Assembly: GCA_020833085.1 (NCBI GenBank)
Contig: JAJHQY010000003.1
Coordinates: 1 to 25,204 of the forward strand
DNA length: 25,204 bases
DNA from: Desulfurococcaceae archaeon
Lineage (GTDB): Archaea; Thermoproteota; Thermoprotei_A; Sulfolobales; Desulfurococcaceae
Direction: 5' to 3'
Numbering within the stretch: position 1 is the stretch's first letter; the number at the start of each line of letters is the position of its first letter. A program made the position numbers and the translations under genes. The notes beneath the pieces were generated by a model, which did no database searches, was not told the origin of the DNA, and saw only the letters and a list, made by a program, of their open reading frames with translations. This document shows positions 7,344 through 14,848 of the stretch, piece by piece.

Positions 7344-8219
7344 GTGCACGTAGTGAAGACAGTGAAGAGAGTGAGGTATCCAGTCGTCGCGGGCTATTTC
7401 TACCCGAGTAGAAGAGAGGATCTCGTCAAGATCATAGAGTGGTCTTTTAAACACAGACTAGGGCCGGGCTCGCTCCCACAAGTAGTTGAACAAGGACCCC
7501 GAATGGTCGTGGGGTACGTAGTCCCCCACGCCGGCTATATATACAGCGGTCCCGTTGCCGCTCACGCCTATTACGACTTAGCGCGGGACGGGGTGCCGCA
7601 AACACTTGTAATTCTCGGGACAAATCATACGGGTTTAGGCAAGCCGATCGCAGTGTACCCCGGTGGCGAGTGGCAGACACCTCTAGGTAGTTTAGAAGTC
7701 GACGAGGAGCTAGGTAAGAAGGTGGTTGAGCACAGCGACATCGCGGACTTAGACGAAGAAGCCCACCTAGAAGAGCACTCTGTCGAAGTGCAACTGCCCT
7801 TTATACAGTACATTTATGGGAGTAGGGTGAAAATACTCCCCGTGGTAATAGGAATACACACTCCTAGTGTTGCAGCCGACCTTGCGGAGTCTATACTCAG
7901 AGCCACTAGAGAGCTCGGTAGAGACGTAGTTGTCCTGGCTTCGAGTGATTTTAATCACTACGAACCCCACGACGTGACTGTGAAGAAGGACGAGGCCGCT
8001 ATTAACAAAGTAATTGAACTCGACGCGCAGGGCTTCTACAATTTAATCGTGGAGAGAAACATAAGTGTCTGCGGCCCGGGCGGAATAATGACTCTCATTG
8101 AGATCGCGAGGAGAACTGGCGCTAAAGCTAAGTTACTGAAGTACGCGACGAGCGGAGATGTCTCTGGAGATAAGTCAGCTGTAGTTGGCTACGCTGCCGT
8201 AAGAGTCGCGCGTGAATAG
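7344..8219 (+). CDS. Memo-family protein (MEMO1-like)
   Basis: This 291-residue protein has the fold related to class III (LigB-type) dioxygenases. Human MEMO1 binds metal through two histidines, an aspartate and a cysteine, and all have counterparts here: H62 (PHAG), H95 (TNHTG), D202 and H205 (SSDFNHY) and C243 (CGPGGI). The biochemical role in archaea is not settled. Memo genes often sit next to mevalonate-pathway genes in archaea, and here the isopentenyl-diphosphate isomerase follows after 25 bases. The start is GTG 7344; GTG 7353 (MKTVKRVRYP) is equally acceptable. No partner AMMECR1 or radical-SAM gene is nearby. Confidence 0.9.
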   Translation: MHVVKTVKRVRYPVVAGYFYPSRREDLVKIIEWSFKHRLGPGSLPQVVEQGPRMVVGYVVPHAGYIYSGPVAAHAYYDLARDGVPQTLVILGTNHTGLGKPIAVYPGGEWQTPLGSLEVDEELGKKVVEHSDIADLDEEAHLEEHSVEVQLPFIQYIYGSRVKILPVVIGIHTPSVAADLAESILRATRELGRDVVVLASSDFNHYEPHDVTVKKDEAAINKVIELDAQGFYNLIVERNISVCGPGGIMTLIEIARRTGAKAKLLKYATSGDVSGDKSAVVGYAAVRVARE

Positions 8220-8232
8220 CTCAGGACACACT

Positions 8233-8239
8233 AGGTGAG
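8233..8239 (+). promoter_or_regulatory. Ribosome binding site that decides the ATT start of fni
   Basis: AGGTGAG lies five bases before ATT 8245, the same spacing used by the clear GTG starts of rps2 and rpl13 in this window. No comparable site precedes GTG 8311. Confidence 0.6.
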
Positions 8240-8244
8240 TACTC

Positions 8245-9378
8245 ATTTCTGCCCAGGCTAGTTACGAGTCCAGAAAGCAGAGCCACATAGAGATATGTCT
8301 GAGAGAGGACGTGGTGTTTCCGGGGAACTGCGAGCACGTGTACAGCGAAGTGTACTTAGTCCACAGAGGGCTACCAGGCCTGAACCTGGATAGAGTAGAC
8401 CTCTCAACTACTTTTCTCGGATACGAGCTCGGGGCCCCCGTAATTATAGAGGCTATAACCGGAGGCTCTACTACATCTAAGCAAATAAATGAGGGGCTGG
8501 CCAAGATCGCTAGTGAGTTTCGAATAGCTATTGGTGTGGGTAGTCAGCGCCCTATTCTCCTGTCTTCATTTAGACAGGACGTCATTGACACTTACAGAGT
8601 TGTGAGAGAGATAGCACGAAACGTCCCCGTTATAGGCAATATAGGAGTCACGCAGTTGAGAGAAGTAGACGTAGACACTTTAAAGAGGCTTGTTGATGTA
8701 ATTGATGCCGATGCGCTAGCAATACACTTGAACCCAGCGCAAGAAGCTGTCCAGCCGGAGGGCGACCACGACTTCGGAGGAGACCTCTACGAGAGAATAC
8801 GCGAGGTTGCGCGAGAACTCGAAGTCCCGGTGATAGTCAAGGAAGTAGGTCACGGGCTTTCAATGGAAGTCGTCTCTAGACTAGTTGAGCTGGGCGTTAA
8901 GTACATAGACACAGCCGGTGCCTGCGGCACTAACTGGGCGCTGATCGAGGCTCACCGTAATCCCAGAGACAGCGCTAACTACCACGTAGGTCTAGAGCTT
9001 GCAAACTGGGGTGTGCCGACACCCCTCTCAGTAATAGAGGCTAGGAGTGTTAGCCGGGATATAGTAGTAGTTGGTAGTGGTGGAGTGTGGAGTGGACTCC
9101 GCGCAGCTAAGACGCTTGCACTAGGAGCTAACCTCGTGGGCTTTGCTAGGCCTATTCTAAAGGCACTAGTAGAGGAGGGCTTAGAGGGGGCTAGGCGCTT
9201 CGTTAAGAACTACATAGCCACACTGAAGACTGTGATGTTTCTAGTTGGAGCAGAGAGTATTAGAGACCTCTGCAAAGTCCCCGTTGTCCTAGGTCCTCTA
9301 ATAGCTAACTACCTCGTACAGCGCGGTATTAATCCACTAGAGTACATTGAGAAAAAGCGGTGTGGCGGTTTTACGTGA
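8245..9378 (+). CDS. fni: Type 2 isopentenyl-diphosphate delta-isomerase, apparent ATT start
   Basis: This FMN enzyme interconverts isopentenyl and dimethylallyl diphosphate for archaeal lipid synthesis. Family motifs are AITGGS, HLNPAQEAVQPEGDHDFGG (Q166, E167), and VVGSGGVWSGLRAAK, in a TIM-barrel protein. The first normal start codon is GTG 8311, but the frame is open upstream and encodes the family's N-terminal substrate-binding motif as RKQSHIEIC (R10, K11, H14 if counted from 8245). No ATG, GTG or TTG lies between the stop at 8236 and 8311. ATT 8245 is preceded by AGGTGAG (8233-8239) with 5 bases' spacing, giving a normal 377-residue protein. A start at 8311 would remove essential residues. 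It overlaps the next gene as GTGA. Confidence 0.93.
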   Translation: MSAQASYESRKQSHIEICLREDVVFPGNCEHVYSEVYLVHRGLPGLNLDRVDLSTTFLGYELGAPVIIEAITGGSTTSKQINEGLAKIASEFRIAIGVGSQRPILLSSFRQDVIDTYRVVREIARNVPVIGNIGVTQLREVDVDTLKRLVDVIDADALAIHLNPAQEAVQPEGDHDFGGDLYERIREVARELEVPVIVKEVGHGLSMEVVSRLVELGVKYIDTAGACGTNWALIEAHRNPRDSANYHVGLELANWGVPTPLSVIEARSVSRDIVVVGSGGVWSGLRAAKTLALGANLVGFARPILKALVEEGLEGARRFVKNYIATLKTVMFLVGAESIRDLCKVPVVLGPLIANYLVQRGINPLEYIEKKRCGGFT

Positions 9379-9875
9379 GCGTCTCTTCAAGAGTGTACGA
9401 GGTTTACGTCGAAGACGCTGAGAGCAACAAGTACGTGTGTTTTACTGGTCAAAAGTACCTCTACACTAAAAGCCCCCTAAAGGAGTGCTCAAGGCTTTTT
9501 GGGGAAATACCATATGAAAGCGCAGTACAGTTTATAGACTTAGAGAGAGCTGTGTTTACTAGGAGTGTTCTAGTCCTCGAAGAAGACCCAGCCCTCCCCG
9601 AGTTCGCTGGACTACTAGTTGAGAAAAGTGCGCAGCTCTGCCTTCAAGAAGTCCGCGGCAAGTTCATATACTTCTTAGTTAGTGAGAGTTCACAGGTTAA
9701 GAGGGGAGATATTATAGCCTACCACGTTACAGGTAAGTTTGAAGTGAGGAATGTGCGATCTCTGTGCGAGGGAGTAGTAGTGCTTATAATTGACATGCCC
9801 TGGGAAGTGCCTCGAAAAGCCCTAGTGGTGGTGACTAGTGAGCCTAGACGAGTCGTTGTTGAAAAGACTACGTGA
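9375..9875 (+). CDS. Small protein with lipoyl/biotinyl-like fold, probably DUF2118 family
   Basis: I do not recognise a function. The protein is about 166 residues. Its C-terminal half (residues about 90-155) has the stop-start pattern of a barrel-sandwich hybrid: SQVKRGDIIAYHVTGKFEV followed by VRSLCEGVVVLIIDMPWEVP, like biotinyl or lipoyl carrier domains. There is no lysine in the modifiable EAMKM position, so it is unlikely to be a carrier. The pattern matches my memory of archaeal DUF2118. The start is GTG 9375, overlapping the fni stop; GTG 9360 is also open. It overlaps gltX by 38 bases, so the three genes are probably coupled. Confidence 0.75.
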   Translation: MSVSSRVYEVYVEDAESNKYVCFTGQKYLYTKSPLKECSRLFGEIPYESAVQFIDLERAVFTRSVLVLEEDPALPEFAGLLVEKSAQLCLQEVRGKFIYFLVSESSQVKRGDIIAYHVTGKFEVRNVRSLCEGVVVLIIDMPWEVPRKALVVVTSEPRRVVVEKTT

Positions 9876-11595
9876 AGTCGCGTTTAAACACGCTATTATA
9901 AATGCCGTTAAACACGACGGCAAGGCCGACTTAAAGGCTGTAGTCTCGAAAGTAGCCGCTGAGCTACCTGAGATCAGGAGGGATATGAAGAGCTATATTG
10001 AAGTTATTAAGAGCGTTGTAGAAGAGGTCAACAAGTTAACGCGCGAAGAGCAGTTGAAGATAGCTAGAGAGAACTGGCCCGAGCTACTTGAAGAGAGGCG
10101 CGTAGAGCACAGAAAGGAGCTCCCGCCACTACATGGAGCTGTTAGAGGGCGAGTTGTGACTAGACTAGCCCCAAACCCCGACTTCCCGCTTCACCTAGGT
10201 AATGCGCGGCCCGCGCTACTTAGCTACTGGTACGCTAAAATGTACGATGGCAAGATGATTTTGCGATTCGAGGACACAGACCCCAGGACTAAGGCCCCGT
10301 ACCCGGAGGCGTATAACGCTATTAAAGAAGACTTGGAGTGGCTTGGCGTGAAGTGGGATGAGGAGTACATCCAGAGCCTTAGGCTACCAATATTCTACAG
10401 CGTCGCGAAGGAGCTGATAAGGCGTGGAGGCGCTTACGTGGACCTCTGCGACATGAAGACCATTAGAGCACTGCGAGTTGAGGGCAAGGCGTGTCCTCAC
10501 AGAGACCTCCCAGTAGAGAAGCACCTAGAAGAGTTCGATAAAATGCTAGAAGGCTACTACGGAGAGGGCGAGGCCGTAGTGAGAGTCAAGACTGACTTAT
10601 CACACCACGATGTCAGTGTGAGAGACTGGATTGCCCTCAGAATTATTGACACGTCGAGAACACCGCACCCAGTTGTAGGCGACAAGTACATTGTATGGCC
10701 GACTTACAACTTCGCTGCCGGAGTAGACGACCACTTAATGGGGGTAACGCACATTCTGAGAGCGCGAGAGCACTTAACAAACACTATTAAGCAGAAATAC
10801 CTCTACGACCATATGGGCTGGACATACCCGGAGACAATACACTTCGGGAGACTCTCACTAGAGGGCCTTGTGCTGAGTAAATCTAAAATGAGGAAACTAG
10901 TACTAGAAGAGGGCATTAAGTCCCTCTCAGACCCCAGGCTGGGGACTCTAAGAGCCCTCAAGCGCCGCGGAATAGCCAGAGAGACTATTTGGAGGCTCAT
11001 TAGAGAAGTCGGCATAAAGCACACTGACGCGAGAATAAGCTTAGTGAACTTGTACGCGTTAAACAGGTCAATAATAGACCCGGTGGCTAATCGCTACATG
11101 GCAGTTGAAAACCCCGTATACCTGCAACTAGGTGGCTTCGAGGGGGAACTAGAGGCCTCAATACCAGTCCACCCATCTAGAGCCGAGGTGTTCAAATACA
11201 GAGTCGAGAGCGGAGACATAGTACTGATCTCTAGATCAGACCTGGCTGCCGTTAAGAGCGGGGTCTTTAGGTTAATGGGGCTCGCCAACTTTGAAATAAC
11301 ACGCATAGACACGTGGAATGAAATCCCTGTATTTGTCGCTAAGCTTCACAGTATTAGCCACGAAGAGGCCGAAAAGCTGAACGCGCCTATTATTCAGTGG
11401 GTTTTACTCAGAGAGTCTACTACAGGAGAGCTGGTAGTGGCGGAGGGGCTAAGACTCGCCAGGAGGCAGATCTACTTGGAGCGTAGAATACTGAGTGAGA
11501 AAGTAGACTCGATTGTCCAGCTCTACAGACTGGGCTTTGCCCGCATAGACGGTATTAGCGGCGAGAGAGTTGTACTAATATACGCGCATGACTAA
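9838..11595 (+). CDS. gltX: Glutamyl-tRNA synthetase, archaeal type
   Basis: This class I enzyme charges tRNA-Glu (and, in archaea lacking GlnRS, tRNA-Gln) with glutamate. The 585-residue protein has the archaeal N-terminal helical extension of about 100 residues, then the Rossmann catalytic domain with the HIGH variant HLGN (residues 119-122) and the KMSKS variant LSKSK (346-350), and the C-terminal beta-barrel anticodon domain of the GlnRS-like type. GTG 9838 is inside the previous gene and has GGTGGTGA just upstream. Charging with glutamate fits the absence of bacterial-type zinc motifs. The C-terminus looks complete. Confidence 0.96.
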   Translation: MSLDESLLKRLREVAFKHAIINAVKHDGKADLKAVVSKVAAELPEIRRDMKSYIEVIKSVVEEVNKLTREEQLKIARENWPELLEERRVEHRKELPPLHGAVRGRVVTRLAPNPDFPLHLGNARPALLSYWYAKMYDGKMILRFEDTDPRTKAPYPEAYNAIKEDLEWLGVKWDEEYIQSLRLPIFYSVAKELIRRGGAYVDLCDMKTIRALRVEGKACPHRDLPVEKHLEEFDKMLEGYYGEGEAVVRVKTDLSHHDVSVRDWIALRIIDTSRTPHPVVGDKYIVWPTYNFAAGVDDHLMGVTHILRAREHLTNTIKQKYLYDHMGWTYPETIHFGRLSLEGLVLSKSKMRKLVLEEGIKSLSDPRLGTLRALKRRGIARETIWRLIREVGIKHTDARISLVNLYALNRSIIDPVANRYMAVENPVYLQLGGFEGELEASIPVHPSRAEVFKYRVESGDIVLISRSDLAAVKSGVFRLMGLANFEITRIDTWNEIPVFVAKLHSISHEEAEKLNAPIIQWVLLRESTTGELVVAEGLRLARRQIYLERRILSEKVDSIVQLYRLGFARIDGISGERVVLIYAHD

Positions 11596-11598
11596 AGC

Positions 11599-11606
11599 TT
11601 TATAAG
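11599..11606 (+). promoter_or_regulatory. TATA box for rpl7ae
   Basis: TTTATAAG lies 69 bases before the start, so the leader would be about 40 bases. That leader holds ATCCT (11630-11634), which can pair with AGGAT (11658-11662) and so cover the purine-rich ribosome binding region 11651-11660. Confidence 0.6.
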
Positions 11607-11667
11607 GGCTTATTTTGAGTTAACATGTAATCCTGTGTGGGGGACGAGAAGAGGAGGAGGATGAACC

Positions 11668-12051
11668 GTGTCAAAGCCCTTCTACGTAAAGTTCAACGTC
11701 CCGCCAGAACTCGCCGAGAAGACCTACGAGGCCGTTAAGAAAGCCAGAGAGACGGGAGGCAAGATAAAGAAGGGGACAAACGAGACAACTAAGGCTGTGG
11801 AGAGAGGCCTCGCAAAACTAGTAGTTATAGCAGAGGACGTAGACCCCCCGGAAATAGTCGGCCATCTCCCAATACTCTGCGACGAGAAGAAAATTCCCTA
11901 CACATACGTGCCGAGTAAGAAGAGGCTGGGCGAGGCTGCCGGCATAGAAGTCGCGGCCGCCTCCGTCGCTATTATTGACCCTGGAGGAGCAAAGGACCTA
12001 GTTGAAGAAATAATTAAGCAAGTGCAGCAGATCCGAGCTAGATCAGGCTAG
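11668..12051 (+). CDS. rpl7ae: Ribosomal protein L7Ae (eL8), kink-turn RNA binder
   Basis: L7Ae binds kink-turns in 23S rRNA, in C/D and H/ACA guide RNAs, and in archaeal RNase P. The 127-residue product contains [20 protein letters not shown] and [20 protein letters not shown], the RNA-binding and core motifs of the family. The start is GTG 11668, preceded by GAGGAGGAGG. It has its own promoter. Its usual partners S28e and L24e follow, but S28e is in the opposite orientation. Confidence 0.96.
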   Translation: MSKPFYVKFNVPPELAEKTYEAVKKARETGGKIKKGTNETTKAVERGLAKLVVIAEDVDPPEIVGHLPILCDEKKIPYTYVPSKKRLGEAAGIEVAAASVAIIDPGGAKDLVEEIIKQVQQIRARSG

Positions 12052-12094
12052 AACAGTCTGAGAGAAGTCTAAAAGACCAGGAGCGTTTTTCTAG

Positions 12095-12379
12095 CTATCT
12101 CCTCGCCGTTAACTTCCTAGCCTCTCTCTCCGTTTCGCGTAGAATTATTATGTCTCCTATTCTAACGGGGCCTCTCACATTTCTAGTTATGACTCTGCCC
12201 TTATCACGCCCCTCTAGAACTCGTACTCTAACCTGTGTGACCTCCCCCGTAACGCCTGTCCGCCCGATTATCTGAATAACCTCTGCTGGGAACCCTATTT
12301 CCTCTACTACGTTTACCTTGGGGGGCTCAAACACTACTTTTCTCACTTCGCGCGTCTCGCCACTCAAGGCACTAAGCAC
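12095..12379 (-). CDS. rps28e: Small ribosomal subunit protein eS28 (S28e), inverted orientation
   Basis: eS28 is a small OB-fold 30S protein near the mRNA exit. The core [20 protein letters not shown], then [20 protein letters not shown], and the end [10 protein letters not shown] are unmistakable. From GTG 12379 the product has 94 residues, longer than the usual 65-85; TTG 12367 ([10 protein letters not shown]) or the GTG at 12346 ([10 protein letters not shown]) would shorten it. In most archaea this gene lies between L7Ae and L24e in the same direction; here it is flipped in place and convergent with L7Ae. A TATA-like GCTTAAAAAGC at 12426-12416 could drive it. Confidence 0.93.
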   Translation of the reverse strand: MLSALSGETREVRKVVFEPPKVNVVEEIGFPAEVIQIIGRTGVTGEVTQVRVRVLEGRDKGRVITRNVRGPVRIGDIIILRETEREARKLTARR

Positions 12380-12415
12380 CCTGATGCCTAGTTCTTGTAC
12401 TAAGTACGTGTTAAT

Positions 12416-12426
12416 GCTTTTTAAGC
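12416..12426. promoter_or_regulatory. Near-palindromic TATA element between rps28e and rpl24e
   Basis: GCTTTTTAAGC reads as a TATA box on either strand. It lies about 50 bases from rpl24e ATG on the right and about 37-49 bases from the rps28e start on the left, so one element may serve both divergent genes. Confidence 0.4.
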
Positions 12427-12474
12427 GTTAAACTCACTCAGTGTACTAGACAGTGATTAGTAGGGTTAAGGAGC

Positions 12475-12660
12475 ATGCCTAGACTAGTGAAGTGCACATT
12501 TTGCGGCGGCGAAATAGAGCCCGGAACAGGCCTCATGTACGTACTTAACGACGGGACTATACTGTGGTTTTGTGGTAGCAAGTGCTTTAAGAACTACAAG
12601 CTGGGTAGAGACCCCAGAAAGTACAAGTGGACATTAAAGTACGGTCAACAGACTAAATAA
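12475..12660 (+). CDS. rpl24e: Large ribosomal subunit protein eL24 (L24e)
   Basis: eL24 is a short zinc-ribbon 50S protein. The 61-residue product has C7-x2-C10 ([12 protein letters not shown]) and C33-x3-C37 ([11 protein letters not shown]), then the basic end [15 protein letters not shown] 12475 is preceded closely by AAGGAG. It now stands alone, divergent from rps28e and convergent with the aIF5B gene; the ndk gene often found downstream in archaea is not here. Confidence 0.96.
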   Translation: MPRLVKCTFCGGEIEPGTGLMYVLNDGTILWFCGSKCFKNYKLGRDPRKYKWTLKYGQQTK

Positions 12661-12701
12661 GGGGCGGTCTGTGACTGATTGGGCGTATTAGTTTTCCCGT
12701 G

Positions 12702-12709
12702 TATACTTA
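12702..12709 (+). promoter_or_regulatory. Possible TATA box ahead of the structured element
   Basis: TATACTTA lies 20-25 bases before 12727, close to the first base of the long stem that begins at 12721. It would be an isolated promoter in a convergent gap, where no gene start is otherwise expected. Confidence 0.3.
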
Positions 12710-12720
12710 GTTGTTGATGG

Positions 12721-12881
12721 CGAGTTTTACTGCTTGAACTGCTACTCCAGAGCAGATGAGGGGCTTAGAGGTTACGTGAAGCCCCGAGAGCCCTGGCTGC
12801 GACGCGGTGAAAACTCGAGCAGAGCCCGGAAGCCCCGAGACAAATAATCGCCTCGGGGAAACCCCTGAGCTACGCCGGGTT
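12721..12881 (+). ncRNA. Candidate structured non-coding RNA in a convergent gap
   Basis: Between rpl24e and the aIF5B gene, about 160 bases carry nested complementarity. CGAGTTTT (12721-12728) pairs with AAAACTCG (12810-12817). Inside it, GGGGCTT (12760-12766) pairs with AAGCCCC (12779-12785), with the possible outer stem CCAGAGC (12747-12753) and GCCCTGG (12789-12795). On the 3' side, AGCCCGG (12823-12829) pairs with CCGGGTT (12875-12881) and encloses CCCCGAG (12833-12839) with CTCGGGG (12852-12858). GAAGCCCCGAGA occurs twice (12778-12789 and 12829-12840), so partners could swap. No tRNA, RNase P, SRP or box C/D signature fits. Strand is uncertain; plus is favoured by the TATA-like box. It could be a bidirectional terminator instead. 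Confidence 0.4.
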
Positions 12882-14721
12882 ACGCTGTGCTGGAAGAGGG
12901 TGTCTGGGGAGGCTGAAAGACCACGCCGTACAGTGGGTCTTGTGCCCGCTTAATCTTAATTATCTCTGCGAGAGCCCTCTTCTCGTCTTCAGTTAGCTCA
13001 TTCGAGAAGACTGTTAACCACTGGACTACGTGTTCTCTCGGTATATCAGTGTACAGTACATCCCCCTCGTCTACGTGTCTCCCCACGAGAACCTTGCCCT
13101 TAATACTAATTGCGACTTGTTGACCCCTTCGAGCCTCTCCGAGCACGTTGTCTCTATCTCTGATCTGCATTATATTGCCAATAGGCACGCCGTCATCTCT
13201 CATAAGGGGGTATCCGGGTTTAATGGTGCCTTCTAGCACTTCCACGCCGACAATGGCTGGATCACTCCTCCTAAAGACGCAGCCCGGTAGAATTCTAATT
13301 TTAGCGGGGCGCACGAGTGCCTCTAGAGCCCGCCGCCTCTCCGCGAGCTTGTACTCCTTAACCCACTTCACGAAGTTTTCGAGTAGCCTGTAGATCACTT
13401 TCTCCGAGAATATTTGAACTTGCTCTTTCTCTGCGAGCTCTCTGGCCTCTTCGAGCACTTTTACATTAAACGCGAGGATAACTCCGTACTCGGGCTTAGA
13501 CTTCTTAACCACGCTCGCCTCTATTACGTCGTTTTTCGAGACATTGCCCACATCAGCCAGCCTTATTGGTATATTCTCTCTCCTAAGTGCCGTTACCAGC
13601 GCCTCCAGCGAGCCTAGAGTATCTGCCTTCACTACTACGCCGTCGCTCTCGCTCTTAAACACTACTTGCGAGACCTCTTCACGTATTAGCTTAGCGTACT
13701 CGTCTATTGGCGCGTTTGGGGGTATAACGTATAGCGGCGAGCCCGCAATAGCCTCCTCTAGACCCGGCGCTACTATTTTAACGCCGGCCGCCGCGTGTAT
13801 CTCGTCGACGTGTATAAACTTGCCCTCGTGCATTCTCATGTCTTGTAGAGGTCTCGGCATTAGTAGCCCGCGAACATGCGCTACGATGTATCCACTCTTA
13901 GATGCAACTATAAATGTGTCGTTTTTCCTTATAACGCCGTCGTATATTATAGTGTCGAGAGTCACGCCGAGACCAGGCTCCTCTTTAACCTCCAAGACTA
14001 CTCCCTTAGCGGGCTCGTCGCTCGTAATGAGCCTTTTCTTCATGAACTGCTGCGCGAGCCCCGCGATTAGGGCTAATAGCTCTGGAAGGCCTTCTCCAGT
14101 TTTAGCGGAAATGGGAACTATAGGCACAGTTGTTCTGAAGTCTCTAACCCTATCAAATCTCTCGGCTTGGTAGCCGAACTCGTAGAGCCTCCCGATTATC
14201 ATGTAGAGTCTCTTTTCGAGCTCGCTCACTGCTCTAGGACTCTGCCTCTTAATACTCTCGAGGAAAGGCGTGTCTGGGTGAGAGATCCAGCCGGGTATTC
14301 TGTCTATCTTGTTCGCCGCCACGATAAAGGGGACGTTTCTGTCTTTTAGTAGCATTATAGACTCGACTGTCTGGGGCATTACTCCCTCCATTACGTCGAC
14401 GACTAGAATAGCTAGGTCAGCGACGCTACCGCCACGTCTCCTTAAACTGGCAAATAGCTCGTGGCCCGGTGTGTCGATGAAGAGGAGGCCCGGTATCTCT
14501 ATTCGCAGTTTCGGAAAGATCTTCTTTAAGGGCTCTGAGAGCTTTTCGAGAACACTAGCGGGCACTACACTGGCGCCTATGTGCTGTGTTATCTCGCCGG
14601 GCTCTTTCTTCGCAACCGCTGTACCCCTAATTTTATCTAGTAGTGTGGTTTTCCCGTGGTCAACGTGTCCGAGCACGACAATTATTGGCTGTCTAATCCA
14701 CATCTTAGTCTTCTCCGACAT
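12880..14721 (-). CDS. infB: Translation initiation factor aIF5B (IF2-type GTPase)
   Basis: aIF5B promotes joining of the ribosomal subunits and binds initiator tRNA. From ATG 14721 the protein has 613 residues. The G domain is N-terminal: GHVDHGKT at 18-25, then DTPGHE and NKID; beta-barrel domain II, domain III and the C-terminal domain (ending AEIIKIKRAQDPLYGVV) follow. A short serine/threonine tail ends it. No intein is present. The ATG is preceded by GGTGAGGTG with five bases' spacing, better than GTG 14727. It reads leftward, opposite to its usual L7Ae/L24e neighbours, and is divergent from rps6e. Confidence 0.96.
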   Translation of the reverse strand: MSEKTKMWIRQPIIVVLGHVDHGKTTLLDKIRGTAVAKKEPGEITQHIGASVVPASVLEKLSEPLKKIFPKLRIEIPGLLFIDTPGHELFASLRRRGGSVADLAILVVDVMEGVMPQTVESIMLLKDRNVPFIVAANKIDRIPGWISHPDTPFLESIKRQSPRAVSELEKRLYMIIGRLYEFGYQAERFDRVRDFRTTVPIVPISAKTGEGLPELLALIAGLAQQFMKKRLITSDEPAKGVVLEVKEEPGLGVTLDTIIYDGVIRKNDTFIVASKSGYIVAHVRGLLMPRPLQDMRMHEGKFIHVDEIHAAAGVKIVAPGLEEAIAGSPLYVIPPNAPIDEYAKLIREEVSQVVFKSESDGVVVKADTLGSLEALVTALRRENIPIRLADVGNVSKNDVIEASVVKKSKPEYGVILAFNVKVLEEARELAEKEQVQIFSEKVIYRLLENFVKWVKEYKLAERRRALEALVRPAKIRILPGCVFRRSDPAIVGVEVLEGTIKPGYPLMRDDGVPIGNIMQIRDRDNVLGEARRGQQVAISIKGKVLVGRHVDEGDVLYTDIPREHVVQWLTVFSNELTEDEKRALAEIIKIKRAQDPLYGVVFQPPQTPSSSTA

Positions 14722-14787
14722 AAGCACACCTCACCAAGTTTACATGAACTCTAGGAGGTAATATTTGACCACTAAAGCTCCGGGAAA

Positions 14788-14797
14788 GCTTTTAAAC
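14788..14797 (+). promoter_or_regulatory. TATA box for rps6e
   Basis: GCTTTTAAAC lies 52 bases before the preferred rps6e start at 14849, predicting a leader of about 25-30 bases. This argues against the earlier start at TTG 14765, which lies upstream of the box. Confidence 0.5.
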
Positions 14798-14848
14798 CCG
14801 TGTAAGTGTAGTGGCTACGAGAGCCTCACCGGGGAACTGGTGAGCGCT

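Noticed and set aside
9375..9875. Biotin or lipoyl carrier protein
   Set aside because: The fold-like pattern is present, but the lysine-containing modification motif is not.
12840..12881. tRNA-like D-arm (GTAGCTCAGGGG) on the minus strand
   Set aside because: No T-loop TTCGAAT-type sequence and no acceptor pairing at the right distance.
12721..12881. Assignment of the structured gap to RNase P RNA, SRP RNA, box C/D or box H/ACA RNA
   Set aside because: The conserved RNase P and SRP core sequences are absent, no C/D boxes are spaced correctly, and no ACA follows a closing stem; only an unassigned structured element can be claimed.
13544..14173. Plus-strand frame of 209 codons opposite aIF5B
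   Set aside because: Antisense to a conserved GTPase; serine/threonine-rich shadow with no domain pattern.
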